A stretch of 64,000 bases of DNA from Adiantum capillus-veneris (Eukaryota; Streptophyta; Polypodiopsida; Polypodiales; Pteridaceae): the NCBI GenBank assembly GCA_014529385.2, contig CM043966.1:92446087-92510086 (forward strand), read 5' to 3'. The notes beneath the pieces are model-generated. The model ran no database searches. It was not told where the DNA came from and saw only the letters and a program-made list of their open reading frames with translations. The translations under genes were made by a program, and so were the position numbers. This document shows positions 1-11,240 of the stretch, in pieces. Positions within the stretch are counted from its first letter, which is position 1. Each line of letters begins with the position of its first letter.

Positions 1-1428
1 TGTGTCCTGTGCAAATAATACAGCTTTTACCTCAGGGATGTCTACATTCAGCGTAAACATTCTGCCCACACATTTGCCCTCTGTGATCATCTTACAGCCA
101 TTCTGGAAATCTTCTACATAATAGCCATTTGGATTGAAGCGAACCTGCAAACCCTGCTCAACCATTTGTCCAACAAAAACAAGATTCTTTGTGATGTTTG
201 GGACATGAAGTACATCTGCTAAGTACTTTGATTTCCCACTCTTCGTATTTAGAGGTATGTCCCCTACATGAGCAATGGGGTGAGCTGTGTCATCTCCTGT
301 CTGCACATAGCCTGACACATCTGGTTTGCGCATATCTCTAAACCACTCTCCACGATACGTCATGTGATTAGAGGCACCTGAATCCACACACCAAACATCA
401 TCTTGGGTGGAATTCTCTGCAGTCATTGTATTCATTACATGCTGCATAACAAACATGCGCTCGTTTTTGCTGTCATCTGCATCTCTGCTAGTAGATGCAT
501 AATTGCCTTGTTCTCTCTTTCTACTTGCTTTTCCCTTTGGATAGTCACGTGACATTTGACCTCTTTCACCACAAGTCCAACATTCTCTACTATCTGGAGT
601 ATGTTGCTGCCTGCTTGATCCTGCACCACAACCTCTTTGACTCCCCCTGCCTTGAGACTGGTTTCCCCTGCCACCTGTATTGTTTTGATTTGATTGACCT
701 TCCAGAAATCGGCCCCTGCAGCCCCTTGGGCCTCGACCACGACCTCTACCTCTACCTCTGTTGGAGTTAGAATAGAAGGCCTGTTCAGAATTATTTCTGC
801 CATGTCAAGAAGATGTGTCAAGGTTCTTCTCCTCAAGAATAAGCATAGAAATCAAATCTTGGAACACGGGGATGTCGTCTCTTGTATTCATGGAAGACCT
901 AAAATGTACATACTCATCTCCTAGACCATCCAAGCATGCACGGACAATGTCATCGTCTTCCACTGAAACTTTAATAGATCCAAGAGCCTCAATGATACTC
1001 TTGATCTTCAAAGCATAATCATTGATGGAGAGGTTGTTCCTCTTAACCTGATTTAGCTCCGACTTTAGTTGAAGCTTCCTGGCCTTGGTGTTCACCTCGA
1101 ACACTCTGCCTAAGTTTTTCCATGCAATGGCGGGGGTTTCAGCATCCTGTAAATAGCCCATCATGCCATCTGTGATGCTCATAGAAAGCCAATACATCAC
1201 TTTGCTCTGGCCTTGTTGCCAGTCCCTCAAAGCTTTCCTTTGTTCTGTTGTAGCATTTGCCTCGGGAATCTCTGGTTCCTTTTCATTGTCTCCTTCTACA
1301 TAGTCCCAATAACCTTTTCCTTTTAGGAAATTTGTTATTCTGAACTTCCATGCAGGGTAGTTATTTTTCTCAAGCTTCTCAGTAACAATCTGACTGAAAC
1401 CGTCAGACATCTTGAAGCACCAAGACAA
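1..1428 (-). pseudogene. copia gag-protease polyprotein (one in-frame stop, 3' end outside window)
   Basis: The first 207 codons (1428 to 808) give a copia Gag of the UBN2 type with the YPAWKFRITNFL signature near the N-terminus. A second Met at about residue 7 (MSDG) is the likelier start. The frame stops at 805-807 with TGA, then stays open to position 1, so this is a single nonsense change (CGA to TGA is the simplest cause). Beyond it come an Arg/Gly-rich linker, a CCHC-like knuckle near 545-590 and the protease motif DSGASNHM at about 361-384, followed by pre-integrase sequence. The knuckle reads C-x2-C-x4-Q-x4-Y, so its His and last Cys are replaced and it should not bind zinc normally. 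The family packages RNA and processes its own polyprotein. This copy is probably inactive. Confidence 0.88.
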
Positions 1429-1710
1429 AATAGCTACAATCTGTAAAAACCTGCAAATCTGCTGAACCTGCTATCGTGGTTCCTGTAACGCTTTCTACAC
1501 TCAATGAGTGTCCACAATCAAGCGTTTCACAACCACTGTACTTGTACAGTAAATCTTTGTATACTGCACTTTGGAGACCTGTTCAGAAACTTGTGCGAAA
1601 AACCCCTAAAAAAAATTTCGCTGCGCGAGGCGCCTTCGGCATCTGGTCGTGGATTGCGAACAAAGGGATTGTGATGCTCTTGCTCTCTTAGCCTCTCTTG
1701 CCTGCACCAG

Positions 1711-1722
1711 TCTCTGATACCA
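1711..1722 (-). other. primer binding site, initiator tRNA-Met type
   Basis: The minus strand reads TGGTATCAGAGA immediately inside the LTR end at 1723. The first 11 bases fit the TGGTATCAGAG consensus complementary to plant initiator tRNA-Met, the usual copia primer. This fixes the orientation and the LTR boundary. Bases 1429-1710 form the untranslated leader, where I see nothing else. Confidence 0.85.
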
Positions 1723-2044
1723 TGTAAAGAATGAGGATGCAAGAGAGCTACACAAGACAAGCACAAAGCACACAGAGATGGAAAGCTTCTTCTTCTTCTT
1801 TACAGAAAAGAGAGTACAAAATGACTAAGTGCTAAAGCTGAAAAGTAGCACATATGTACATGCGGTCACTAAGTGTGAACTCGCTAGAAGCGTACTAGGC
1901 TGGCACTATAAGTGTAGTCCAGCTATAGAATCACTGGCAGAGATCCTCTGTGTCGGTCACCTAACGCGCCAGTGAGTAAATGCCGTAAGCGGCCAAGACC
2001 AGTAGTGGATGCCAGCTCAAGGTGTAGAGCTCGACATCTCAACA
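1723..2044 (-). repeat. copia 5' LTR (322 bp)
   Basis: The LTR runs from TGTTGAGATG (minus strand, at 2044) to TTTACA next to the primer site. Its length is normal for plant copia LTRs. The partner LTR is outside the window, so age and target duplication cannot be judged. The base composition changes at 2045, where the flank begins with ctccc. Confidence 0.82.
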
Positions 2045-2104
2045 CTCCCACCCCATGTTTCAATGAGCAATCAAAGAAAGACTTTGTAGCTAGGTGCTAT
2101 TGAG

Positions 2105-2880
2105 GTGCCCAAAGCGACCAATGGAGTACTTTTATGGATTTTTGAGAGAAATCTATGGATTATAGAATTAATACACTCCCCACTTGTAGGTGAGAAGTCG
2201 GAGGTTGAGGGTTTAGGTAGCTTTGATATGCAGTGGCACTTGGGCAGGGACTTAAAGATCATAAAGTGTTTGCTTGCTATAAGCAAGGGCCTTATTCACT
2301 CTATCCTTGTCCATTTTGCACTCGCAAGTACAAACCTAACAGAAAAAAGGCACAAAACAACTCTGCCAAGCGCAGCTTAATGCTTCCATGGCAAGATGAT
2401 GGAGACAAAGCACTGGACAATTTTGATGTCGAAGATGAAGGTAGGGAATGTGAAGCATTTGTTTTGAAGATTCTCCATGCTCAATGCCCCAGATCATGCA
2501 CTAAAGTACAAGGCTTAGAATCCCATCTTTCCATTTTCTCTATCTAATGTACATTTCTGTGCATTACACGTATTCATGCGCATTTTTGATAGTTATTGGA
2601 GCTCCACATTGACTATGATTCTACAACAAAGTCATTGAAAAAGTTCTAGGAGGTGATCGTTAGGGTTGAGGCACTTCTCAATTCCATTGGATGTCACTGT
2701 GAAAATGTATCAATTGTTGTTGTAACACAGGGGAGGCCCATGAGATCATCGAACAAGTGCCAACATGAGTGGAAAAAAAGCCAAACACTTTTTAAAGAAA
2801 GCAACCTAGGGGAACCCATGCCAGAGACTCAAAACAGCTCCAACCATAAGGAAGCTAACCTTTGGGATCTCTTGAAATAA
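2105..2880 (+). pseudogene. unrecognised coding remnants with a Cys pair (CPFC)
   Basis: Three short open stretches lie in different frames on the plus strand (2105-2380, 2233-2547, 2653-2880). The second contains YPCPFC followed by a Lys/Arg-rich segment and an acidic stretch. CPFC recalls plant XS-type zinc fingers (SGS3/FDM proteins), but there is no further Cys/His partner and no length to support that. The frames overlap and shift, as in a decayed gene. Function unknown. The rest of 2045-2949 shows nothing I recognise. Confidence 0.25.
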
Positions 2881-2949
2881 TATACAAGATACTATTGATG
2901 GCAAGCTTGGATTGTAGTTGCTCATTGGATTCAAGAGCATCGAATTAAT

Positions 2950-5465
2950 TCAACCCTGATGGTCATCGGATCTTCCAAATGTTGTAGCTTTCCCAGGACT
3001 GCCATCTAGGGATTGGGCAGAAGGTAGGGGCAATCCTAAAATGCTGAGGTGCATTGTGGTATGTGGTTTCATCTTGTGGCCTCTTCTCAAACCACTTCTT
3101 TTTCCAGAGTGGTTGATTCTTTGGTATTGTGAGCACTTGATCAGCTGTGATGGGTACCAAGTTTGTAGTCGCCTCTTTGATTTGTCTTGAGTGCTAGAAA
3201 AATCTCTTTTCTTCATAGCATAGCCTCTTGCTTCATCAGTGGAAGTGAAACCATCTCATGGCTGAAATTTTTGACCACTTTCTCTAGCTTGATCATAAGT
3301 AAGGCAGTCAATTCCAATACCTTGGCTAATATAGCATGAATTCTTTGTAAGAGGGGTCAAGATTTTCTCCAATCCATTCCTTTATCTCTTCTCTTGCATT
3401 TGTCAGCTCCATAGCTTCTTCAACTTCTGCTAGCCCACCCTCTATAGATGTACTTGGTATGTCCACTAAGGGGATTTCTACTCTTGTAGCCTCTATGATT
3501 GGTGGTGTTACTTGCTGAAAAAGTATCACTAATTTAGGCTTGATGGCACTAATTTCCAGCTTTTAATTATATAGCTCTTATGCATGTTGTTCAGCTTGGG
3601 TGGCTAGATCTTCTTGAGCCTTGGCCAACAGCTCTTCTTTCGACTCTCTTATTTCATGATCTTTCTAATTCTGAAGGGCCATATGGCCTGTTGTCATCAC
3701 TTGTCAGGCATACTTTTCCCATGCAAGCTCCGCCTTTAATGCCTTGATTTCTTGTATGAGAGCTATTGGTGTATGAGAAGTGGAGGACAAAACAGGTCCA
3801 TCTTGCATTTCTAGGAGCTTTGAAAGTGTGTGCTTCACAACATCATATGAGTTGCTTAGCTTTGCATTTCTTTGCTGCTCTCCTGTCAACTTCTCCTCAT
3901 ATCTTTGCTGCTCCATTTGAAGCTTAGTGTTTGCATTAATTGACCTTGTAGGTCTTGAGCAAGGAAGGTTGTGTGTTTCTTTTTCCTATTCAAGTGATCT
4001 TGAAGATTTATTTGGTCTTTTTTTAAGCTCTCTGTTTTCCTTTGCAGCCTCAAATTTTCCTTATTTGTTGTATGTGCATCCTCTTTGGCATCTTGAGAAT
4101 CTAACTCTCTGAGTTGGGACACTTCTTGTCGTTGGCATTGGAATTGGAGTTTGATTCTTTCTTGATGTTGTTCGAGATCAAAATCTTGGATGAATCTAAC
4201 TGCATCTTCAATCATTGCTCTTGAATGTGGTGACAATGGGCCTCTTTCTTGAGTAGTCTATCGTCGGACACCACATGCATTGAATCCTTCTTTGTTGTGT
4301 TGCTGATCGGTTGCTTTCTCTTGTCCTTCCTTCATGTGATCTTGATTTGTCTTTATAGATTCTTTTTCTATTTGAGCCTTTTGTTGATCTACTTTAGCTT
4401 GCTCTTGGATCTCTTGATTTGTTTGTGTCCTCTCTTTGCCTTCATCAGTTGGAGGTGGTATTGTAGAATTTGGTGAGACCTATTGGTCAGTCTCTATATA
4501 ATCTTCTTGTCGTTGATCCACAGCATATTCATCGCTTGCTAGTTCCTCTTGAGTAGAGGGATGGCCCTTGGGTGAATCCACCAAATATTCCAAATCATGT
4601 ACTCTTTGACTCTTGGCATCCTCTGCCTCCCGCTGCTCAACTTTCCTGTTGAGCACATCATGGACGTGTTGGTTGAAAGAACCTGGTAACTCAACATCTT
4701 TAGCAACTTTCTTTTGTTGATATTTTTTTATCTTCTCCATCTAGTTTTCTTTTATTTTATCTAGATTTTTATCCAATTCAATATCGTCCTCGTCATCAAC
4801 GTCGGATCCCGCTTCATTCATCTCCCTTTTTTATGCAATCTTTGCAAGCCTCTCTTCTAGCAATTGAGACGCCTTCGTGGATCTCTGAGTTTGTTGGTTG
4901 GTTTATGTTTTTTTCTAACTAGAGGGACTGTGATGTCATTATCCTCTTCATCTTTTGTTGTGGACTGAAATTGCAAAGGAATATCTCTATTTCTTGGTTT
5001 GATATCCCCACTAAACTCCATCTCAACTTTTGTAGCTTCGCTATCAGGATTCTTTGCCCTTGAGCTTATTCCTCTTGTCCTTGTTTGGAGTAGTAGATGA
5101 ATTTCCAACTAAGAAGACTGAGTACTGGTTAGTTTTATGCAACAGGTTCAACTATAGCTTTGTTGGTGGAAATTGGTCAATAATACTAAGGGCCTGATAT
5201 GCAGTTCTAATGAACATAGGGCCTGCGTTCGTATAAATTTTTTTTCTTTCACTTCCTGCAGGTTTGCTTTAAAAAGATTTTCTAAGATGTAATTTTTGAA
5301 GTCGCATCGGATGACCCTTTTCTCTACCAATCCAATAGCCATAACTACCATTATGTGCAAGTTTGGCTCGGTGTAACAAGGTGGCTTTTGGACCTTGAGG
5401 TTCTGGGAGACTAGCCTCAATAGCATCTCTATCTTTGTGTAGATCAAGTCCTTAGAGGTGAACAT
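2950..5465 (-). pseudogene. coiled-coil accessory ORF of W, decayed
   Basis: Minus-strand open stretches at 5148-5465, 4857-5108, 4480-4740, 3886-4236, 3704-3916 and 2963-3160, broken by stops and frameshifts, read as one long protein. It has an N-terminal globular part, a Gln/Glu/Lys-rich middle with heptad-like spacing (for example QHQERIKLQFQCQRQEVSQL) and a C-terminal block. The C-terminal block (VPITADQV, WKKKW, RPQ, APQHFR, then TFCP) aligns in order and spacing with the block ending the coiled-coil gene of Y (VPLYEEDI, WRKSW, KYPQ, AP, IR, SFCP). I infer a common ancestor. Function unknown. A structural or Gag-like assembly role is only a guess from the coiled coil. Confidence 0.5.
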
Positions 5466-6786
5466 GTGCCCTTGCTACTTGATGAATGTCTTTGAGGCGT
5501 TCTGGTATCAAAAAACCAACAGATTACCTCTTGAAATTTTGTCAAAAAGTTGTCGAAAAAGTCAAAAAACACAAACTTGGCCATAAAATGAAAAATGAGC
5601 ATTACTTGATCGAACAAGTCCAAATTTGACCAAACTTTGCCAGTGCATCTAGGAAATCCACATGCACTAGTTCGTGTGGTTACATCTCAAATTTGTTTCA
5701 AAGGTACATGGATTGCAATCCATGCTAGAACACATTTTGCACTTTGAATGATACCATATGATAGAGTATGGTATGGGGATGCTATGGTCCAAAAAAAGTT
5801 AAATATGGGTCATTGATTTGTGATCTATGAAAATTCTTGGAAATTTTATACAAACTTAGAGACTTTTGGATATAAAAAAATGGTTAAAATAGGTTCATAA
5901 TTCTACAATATTATAAACCTACTAGTTTATATGTCTGGTGCTCTCAATTAAAGATAAGGGCTCAATTTTCAAACCATTTTTTTAGGGAGTGATATTATGA
6001 ACCTGCTATAGACAAAAAAATAAACAAGAGGCACTAGGGGAAGCTGGGGGGCTACCTTGGAGAGCTGGGAACTGCAAAATGCAAGCCCTAATTGCCAGAA
6101 ACCTATAAATAGGCCCCTAGTATTCACAATTTTACATAGACTCGAAGACCCTGGCAATTTCTCTCTAGTGTAGAGAGAGTCTACCCAAAAATCATTCGAG
6201 AGCAAAAACTATAAGTGATTAATCAAGATAATTAATGATAATATTGTTAAATTATTGAAAAGGAATATTAATTTATGTATATTTTAACTATATTATTAAT
6301 TAGGAAAGATTACGCATCTCCCTACTAATAATTACCCTTCTATATATTATTAAACTATTGAAAATTAAATCTTTGATTATGAACAAGAATATAATTAATT
6401 ATTAATCTATGTTCTACACACTATTAGAAAGGTATGGAAATTTTATCAAAATTTTCTACCCTATTTTGGTATTTATCAAAGCATAAATTGTATGTTTTCA
6501 ACTTAAATTTTAGCAAAAAATAAAGTAAGGCAATTAGTAGATCAATTCAGAAGTTGATGAGATAATTTTTAGTAAATTATTAAGTAGGATGATTAGTAAA
6601 TCAGTTTAAAAGTTGATGAGATAATTTCTAGAGGTAGACTCGAAAAATTACAATACATGACCATTTTGGGAAAATGTGAAAATGTGTAACTCCAATCTTC
6701 ATTGCTTATTCGTATTCTTCTTTGATATTCTTTGTAAGGCATGTGCCTTTAGCAGCTCATGTTAGCTAGCATTGGCTCAGTTAACA
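5466..6786 (-). other. AT-rich spacer of W with three perfect inverted repeats
   Basis: No gene is seen. Three palindromic elements lie within 135 bases: AGTGCAT...ATGCACT at 5642-5668, the unbroken palindrome CATGGATTGCAATCCATG at 5707-5724, and ATACCAT...ATGGTAT at 5751-5774. They sit just upstream (minus sense) of the coiled-coil frame, the position the palindrome array takes in Y. A TATA-like ctataaatag occurs near 6104 and is symmetrical, so it gives no direction. Part of this stretch may instead be an old LTR, because it follows a polypurine tract and starts TGTTAACTG (minus strand). Confidence 0.5.
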
Positions 6787-6797
6787 CTCCCCCCTTT
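6787..6797 (-). other. polypurine tract AAAGGGGGGAG followed by TGTT
   Basis: The minus strand reads AAAGGGGGGAG and then TGTTAACTGAGCC. This looks like either a 3' polypurine tract with an LTR start or the internal polypurine tract of the family. N has the very similar GGGGGGAG-TGTTTGCTGA after its gene at 12816-12831. I cannot find a partner LTR, so both readings stay open. Confidence 0.45.
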
Positions 6798-7859
6798 GGA
6801 TTTTAGTGCCCGTCCTCAAGCACTACTGAGGAGTGTCTGTGGAGGCTAGAAGGTTGTCGATTGGTTGTGAATGGGTTGAATTGTCTCAATCATTGATGAA
6901 TTTGGTGATGAGGTCCATTCTACTATAGCATCTTGAATCTCCAAAATTGTCTCCGGTGTGATAGATGATGTGGTATTTACCCGTTGTAGCAGCATGATGG
7001 TGAGGCTTCTATTTAATTATTTGCTATGGGTATGTACAAGGGAAGTAAAATGGTGAGGATGTAAATCAGGGTCTAATACCTAGATGAACAAAGGGAAAAC
7101 ACCCAGTGGAAAAAAAAGCCTTTGGGATATACGCATTATTGGAGTACTTAATAGCATGGGAAATATTAATAAAGTACTAAAGGGATTATTTGATGATGGA
7201 TATGGAAATAAGAGGGACAAAAAGTATATGAGAGTAGCATGATGGAACATTGGTCTGTTTGTTATCGTTCACTCAAGGTGCATAGGTGGAAGAAAAAAAG
7301 AGTGTCTAATGAGTATGTCCAATGATGGAACATCATGCATATGCATGCACAAAAAGGCATGGAGAAATAATATGTTGTGCAAGAAAGATTTTTGAGGCAT
7401 TCTTTAGAAAGAAGGTCTAGCTATAAAAGCATATGACGTGGGTTTACAAGCTGGCACCCCTTTAAGAAGGGTTTTTGTTGTTGAGGATGTGTGCTCTCAT
7501 CTTATTGTGTATTGTGCATGAGTTTTGGACTCTACTTCACTCCACCATGATTAAGTTAATAGATTTTGACTCTTATGCTCATCTCATACAATATTAACAA
7601 CACGACTAAGATATACTCAACTCTTCTAGCTTAAGCATAAGCCTAATAACTACAACTCTTAGCACAAAAACTATTATGACTTGAAGCTTTGGGACTAATC
7701 CTTTGCTCATTTGGTGGCTCAACAACCGGACTCTGACTATGCCAAAGAGTGCTTTTTGCACCCTGGAGACTTGACTGTTTACATTCTTGAGCTTAGTACA
7801 AAAATTTCTTCTAGTAAAAATAATATCGAATCCTCAAAAAGTGGATTATTGAAGGACCA
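6798..7859. other. non-coding stretch of W next to H
   Basis: No reading frame, RNA gene or repeat that I can support. By the H target duplication it continues directly into 19498 and beyond. Confidence 0.4.
7856..7859. repeat. target duplication of H, left copy (ACCA)
   Basis: ACCA precedes the LTR at 7860 and again follows the other LTR at 19494-19497. A fifth base does not match, so the duplication is 4 bp as read. Confidence 0.7.
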
Positions 7860-9492
7860 TGTAATGAAATTGGCCTATTTAATTTGAGAGTAGCGGAAAT
7901 TAATGAGAGTACTTTTGAGAAATGACTTTGTGAGCATAGCGGGTGAACCTAATTGAAGATAGCAACATAATCATAGCAATTAGTTAACTTGGCATGAACA
8001 ATACTTTTGCAAGAGAGAGAATTTAGAGAACATGACAACAGTTGAGGACAGGATTTATGTGGAGCCGGTCCCCCCTCCAATAGGCATTTGTATTATGATT
8101 TCTCCCATTAAGAGAGACTTGTTACAATACCATCTTTGTGTTCCTTGCGATCTAGGTGATGCAATGAAGATGGAAAGCTTCATGAATCACAAACATAACA
8201 TAAACTTGAAGAATGATTTACCTATCCCAAGCCTCAGTCCCAAGACCTCAAACACCTTCAAAGGTGGAGAGAGCTAGCAGGGAATGAGGGTAGGGAAGAG
8301 GAAGAAGAAACATTTCGTAGGAGAAAGAATTAGTTCCTCACTTATCATAACTCTTGTTGCTAGCATACATAATAGCATAGTCATGAAGAAGAAGGAGATG
8401 GCAAGCCTAAGCATTGAAGCATGGCTCTTGGTTGGATTTGCCTCCATATCCAAGAGTGTTGGTGTAGGCTCTCAACCTCTACTTGCTTGGAGAAGGAGAG
8501 GGAGCTCTTTCACTTTGCATAGCACACAATGAGAGTGTTTGTGAGTGTGTGTGGGTGAGTATACCCCCTAAGAAACCGCCTAGCTTTCTTGGGTCGACCC
8601 CCCCTTGTAGCTCATGCTTGAAGCTCATTGGACCTCTCCAGGCCTAGCCAATCACAAGCAGGAGGCATTACAAGCAGCAAGGGTAGCCTTGAGACAAGTG
8701 TCCCCCTTTCCCCTTTGAGAGAGAGGGCTAGATAAATGCTAAATCAATGAATTAAATCTCCTAAATTATTATTGGACCCCTTGGGTGGCCAACCAATAGG
8801 CTTCAAGCACACCATGAGGGCAATATGAGGAGGAACTTGACAAGTGTCCCTTTTTCTTTCTTTGTACCATGCATACCTTGTGTGAGTGTGTGGGTGTTCT
8901 CTCTCATCCCCCCTCATGTAGGGCTCGCCCCCTCCTTGTAGGGATTGAATATTTGACTTTTTGACACCTCCAGCCCCTCATGCATAGGCCCAGTTCCCAC
9001 CACAAGCTTGGCTCATAAGCACTTTAAGCTTGGGTTGGGTTCTCACCTCAAGTGCATCCCTAGCATCTCAAGCATGTCAAGCACCTCAAGCATCTCAATA
9101 ATTAAGCACCTCAAGCACCTCAATCATCAAGCACCTCAAGAACCTTAGTCATCAAGCATGACAAGCAGGACAAGCACCTCGAGCTGGGTCGGGTTCCCGT
9201 GCCTCAAGCTCAGCCCTAGCTTTTACCTAAGGTCAAAGGCCCTTTACACACATTATTGGAGATCTTCAATGAAACTAACCCTAAGGTCTTATGCTCCATT
9301 TGTTAGCCTTTATCTTTGATATACCATCTCTCATTTGGGCCCCTTTACCATTGGCCCCGTGTTGAGATAGATCTATAAGCACATGTCTATATCTTAACAC
9401 TTGTTCCCATTTATTCTTCCACATTAAGTGATCAATTTAATATGAGAAAATCATTTAGGTTGGTTAGATATTAGATATTAGATTTTATGACA
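7860..9492 (-). repeat. H 3' LTR (1633 bp)
   Basis: Direct copy of 17872-19493, beginning TGTCATAAAA and ending TTCATTACA on the minus strand. It contains a CAAGCACCTCAA-type low-complexity tract at about 9060-9190 whose copy number differs between the two LTRs, and CT-rich patches. Open frames at 8032-8277 and 8284-8532 recur in the other LTR simply because the LTRs are copies. I do not call them genes. Confidence 0.93.
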
Positions 9493-9506
9493 TTAGCTCT
9501 CTCTTG
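9493..9506 (-). other. H polypurine tract
   Basis: CAAGAGAGAGCTAA on the minus strand lies directly before the 3' LTR start. This is the expected place for priming plus-strand DNA synthesis. Bases 9507-9850 are the 3' untranslated part of H and hold nothing else that I see. Confidence 0.7.
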
Positions 9507-9850
9507 AAATCACAGTCGTCCTCGACTATGAGGTAGAGAGATAAAGCCTTAGTCATTAGTCAATTTTATTTAGCGGGTAGAGGAACCCTTTTTACCCTAC
9601 GACATCTTTCCAAGATGGATGACTAATCCATTTGGTGCTTGGGAGATATAGCTGCCGCAAGCATGTTTGCTCTTTAGTCCATTTCATTCTCTCAAAGTAG
9701 AGTGACAAATTCTACTTGGTGTTTGAGAGACGTCGTCATTACAAACATGATTCTAAGCATGCATACTAGTTAAATTTGTGCACAATTAAAAAGAGGACTA
9801 GTATTATAAGACCAAAACATGAGTCATTTAAAAGAAATTTATACATTTGC

Positions 9851-10321
9851 TTACTCTAATGTAGCATTGTAAGCATTGACAAGGTTCATACTATCCTTAA
9901 GCTGTATTCCTTTCATCCATCTAGCATCTTCCAAAGGATAATTTTTGAACTTAATAAGATACCGTCGGATAATCTTACCATGTCGTAGTACCTTGTCTTC
10001 ATGCCGAAGAACAGCTTTGGGTTGTAGAACCTCTTCTTGGTCTTCAACTTTGGGAGGGTCTTCAATAATTGGTTCAGTTGGTGGCTCTCCTTTGTAGGGC
10101 TTAAGTAGGCTTACATGAAAGGCATTGTGTATGAGCCAATGGTTGGGCAAATTGAGTTGATAAGCCATCTCATTGATGGGCTTCAAGATTTGTAAAGGAC
10201 TATAGTATCTTTTTGCTAGTTTAACATAATACTTTTGATGGCCCGTAGGATTTTTGCCCGTCGTTTGCCTTAATCGAGCCTTAGGAAACTTGAGTAAGAC
10301 CCAATCATTTTCTTTTAACAT
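9851..10321 (-). pseudogene. H integrase C-terminus with chromodomain
   Basis: 156 residues, with coding sense continuing upstream to about 10380 (QQRQKAAADKHRR, typical of the integrase C-terminal arm). Residues 38-50 match the GPY/F-like region (RYYSPLQILKPI). Residues 60-76 hold LPNHWLIHNAFHVSLLK, and about 105-135 form a chromodomain (LRHGKIIRRYLIKFKNYP, EDARW). Such chromodomains guide chromovirus insertion to particular chromatin. The domain is open to its own stop, but the integrase core before it is gone, so it would not be made as part of a working integrase. Confidence 0.85.
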
Positions 10322-10382
10322 TAAGGCTCTTCTGTGCTTATCAGCAGCAGCTTTTTGCCTTTGTTGAGAGATGGATATAGCC

Positions 10383-10646
10383 TCACTTTGCTATATCGAG
10401 TATCATAAGATTTGCTATCTCACTTTGGCCATCCGTTTGTGGGTGTACTTGACTCATGATCTCCTCTTGTTGAGCTTGTGAGACTCGATAAGGAAGCTTG
10501 TTAGGTGGTGAGCTTCCAGGAAGGAGCTCAATGCGATGGTCATCATCCCCTCGTTTTGGAGGTAAGTCCATAGGGATATCATCGATGAACACATCTTGGA
10601 ATCCTTTTAGAAAATTAGACAAATCTAACTCTTCTTGATTCCTACC
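10383..10646 (-). pseudogene. H pol stub: protease-RT linker fused to integrase scrap by deletion
   Basis: Reading on from the N insertion, this stretch carries the linker before RT (FLKGFQDVFIDDIP, then HRIELLPGSSPP and YRVSQAQQEEIMSQ). It jumps at about 10455 straight to HPQTDGQSEI, the motif holding the last catalytic Glu of integrase, and stops soon after. All of RT, RNase H and most of integrase are missing between the two motifs, in frame. The junction is clean, so this is one internal deletion rather than gradual decay. Before N inserted, it joined the protease frame at 15953. Confidence 0.85.
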
Positions 10647-10651
10647 ATTTA

Positions 10652-11226
10652 TGTGCGCTTCTTGCCGCACTGTCGAAGCAAGGGACTTGCCAATACACCG
10701 TATGCGAGCCACAAACGGCTCCAAGCACACAACAAGTCTAAACTAGCAAGCTCAAGAAAACAAAGGGTGTGTCACTCACCGCTCTACGCTCGCCTTCGTG
10801 GTGGATTTCTCGCCGCGATGAAGAAGAAGCTGCAGTCGTGCCGCGCTCAACCGCTTCGCCGCCGTCGTGCCTTCGTAATGCTCGATCGCACACACACTCT
10901 CCCTCTCTCTCTCTCTCACACACACACACACAAGGAGGTGAAGAAGAAGAAGATGGAGATGGAGCAAGAGCACTCTTCAATTGCACAAATGAGAGAATGA
11001 GTAAAAATTAGGTTTAGTTGGCTTTTATAGGAGCTCACCCCATTCGCACTTGGGCGCCCATGCTTAACCAACTAATCCCTTGAATGTCCAAGTTAAAGTG
11101 CGCCTCTCATCGACGATCACTCTACCTTTCCCTATTGGACCGACAAGCCCGGTGCGTGACTCTACCAAATACATAATACGCGTCCATCGTAGGTGATGGG
11201 GTGTCCATGTGCCGTGAGGGTTAACA
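10652..11226 (-). repeat. N 3' LTR (575 bp)
   Basis: Direct copy of 15368-15952 with about six substitutions plus a shorter (TC)n-(CA)n stretch near 10898-10931. On the minus strand it starts TGTTAACCCTCACGG and ends GCACA. Open frames inside it (for example 10635-11000) cross the LTR boundary and are not genes. Confidence 0.93.
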
Positions 11227-11240
11227 TGCCCCCCTTCCTG
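11227..11240 (-). other. N 3' polypurine tract
   Basis: CAGGAAGGGGGGCA on the minus strand directly before the LTR start at 11226. Confidence 0.8.

Larger units (their letters stand above)
1..2044 (-). mobile_element. Ty1/copia LTR retrotransposon, 5' part (runs off window start)
   Basis: Reading the minus strand from 2044 downward there is an LTR with TG...CA ends, a primer binding site touching it, an untranslated leader of about 280 bases, a copia-type gag, a zinc-knuckle region and the start of the aspartic protease/pre-integrase region. Integrase, RT, RNase H and the 3' LTR lie beyond position 1. Putting protease straight after gag in one long frame is usual for copia. One internal stop shows that this copy is damaged. 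Confidence 0.9.

Noticed and set aside
8032-8532. Two open frames perfectly repeated at 18044-18544
   Set aside because: They lie inside the two LTRs of H and are similar because LTRs are copies. No domain, and differences do not favour silent sites.
10635-11000. Plus-strand frame of 121 codons, similar to one at 15222-15737
   Set aside because: Crosses the LTR edge of N and its microsatellite. It recurs only because the LTR recurs.
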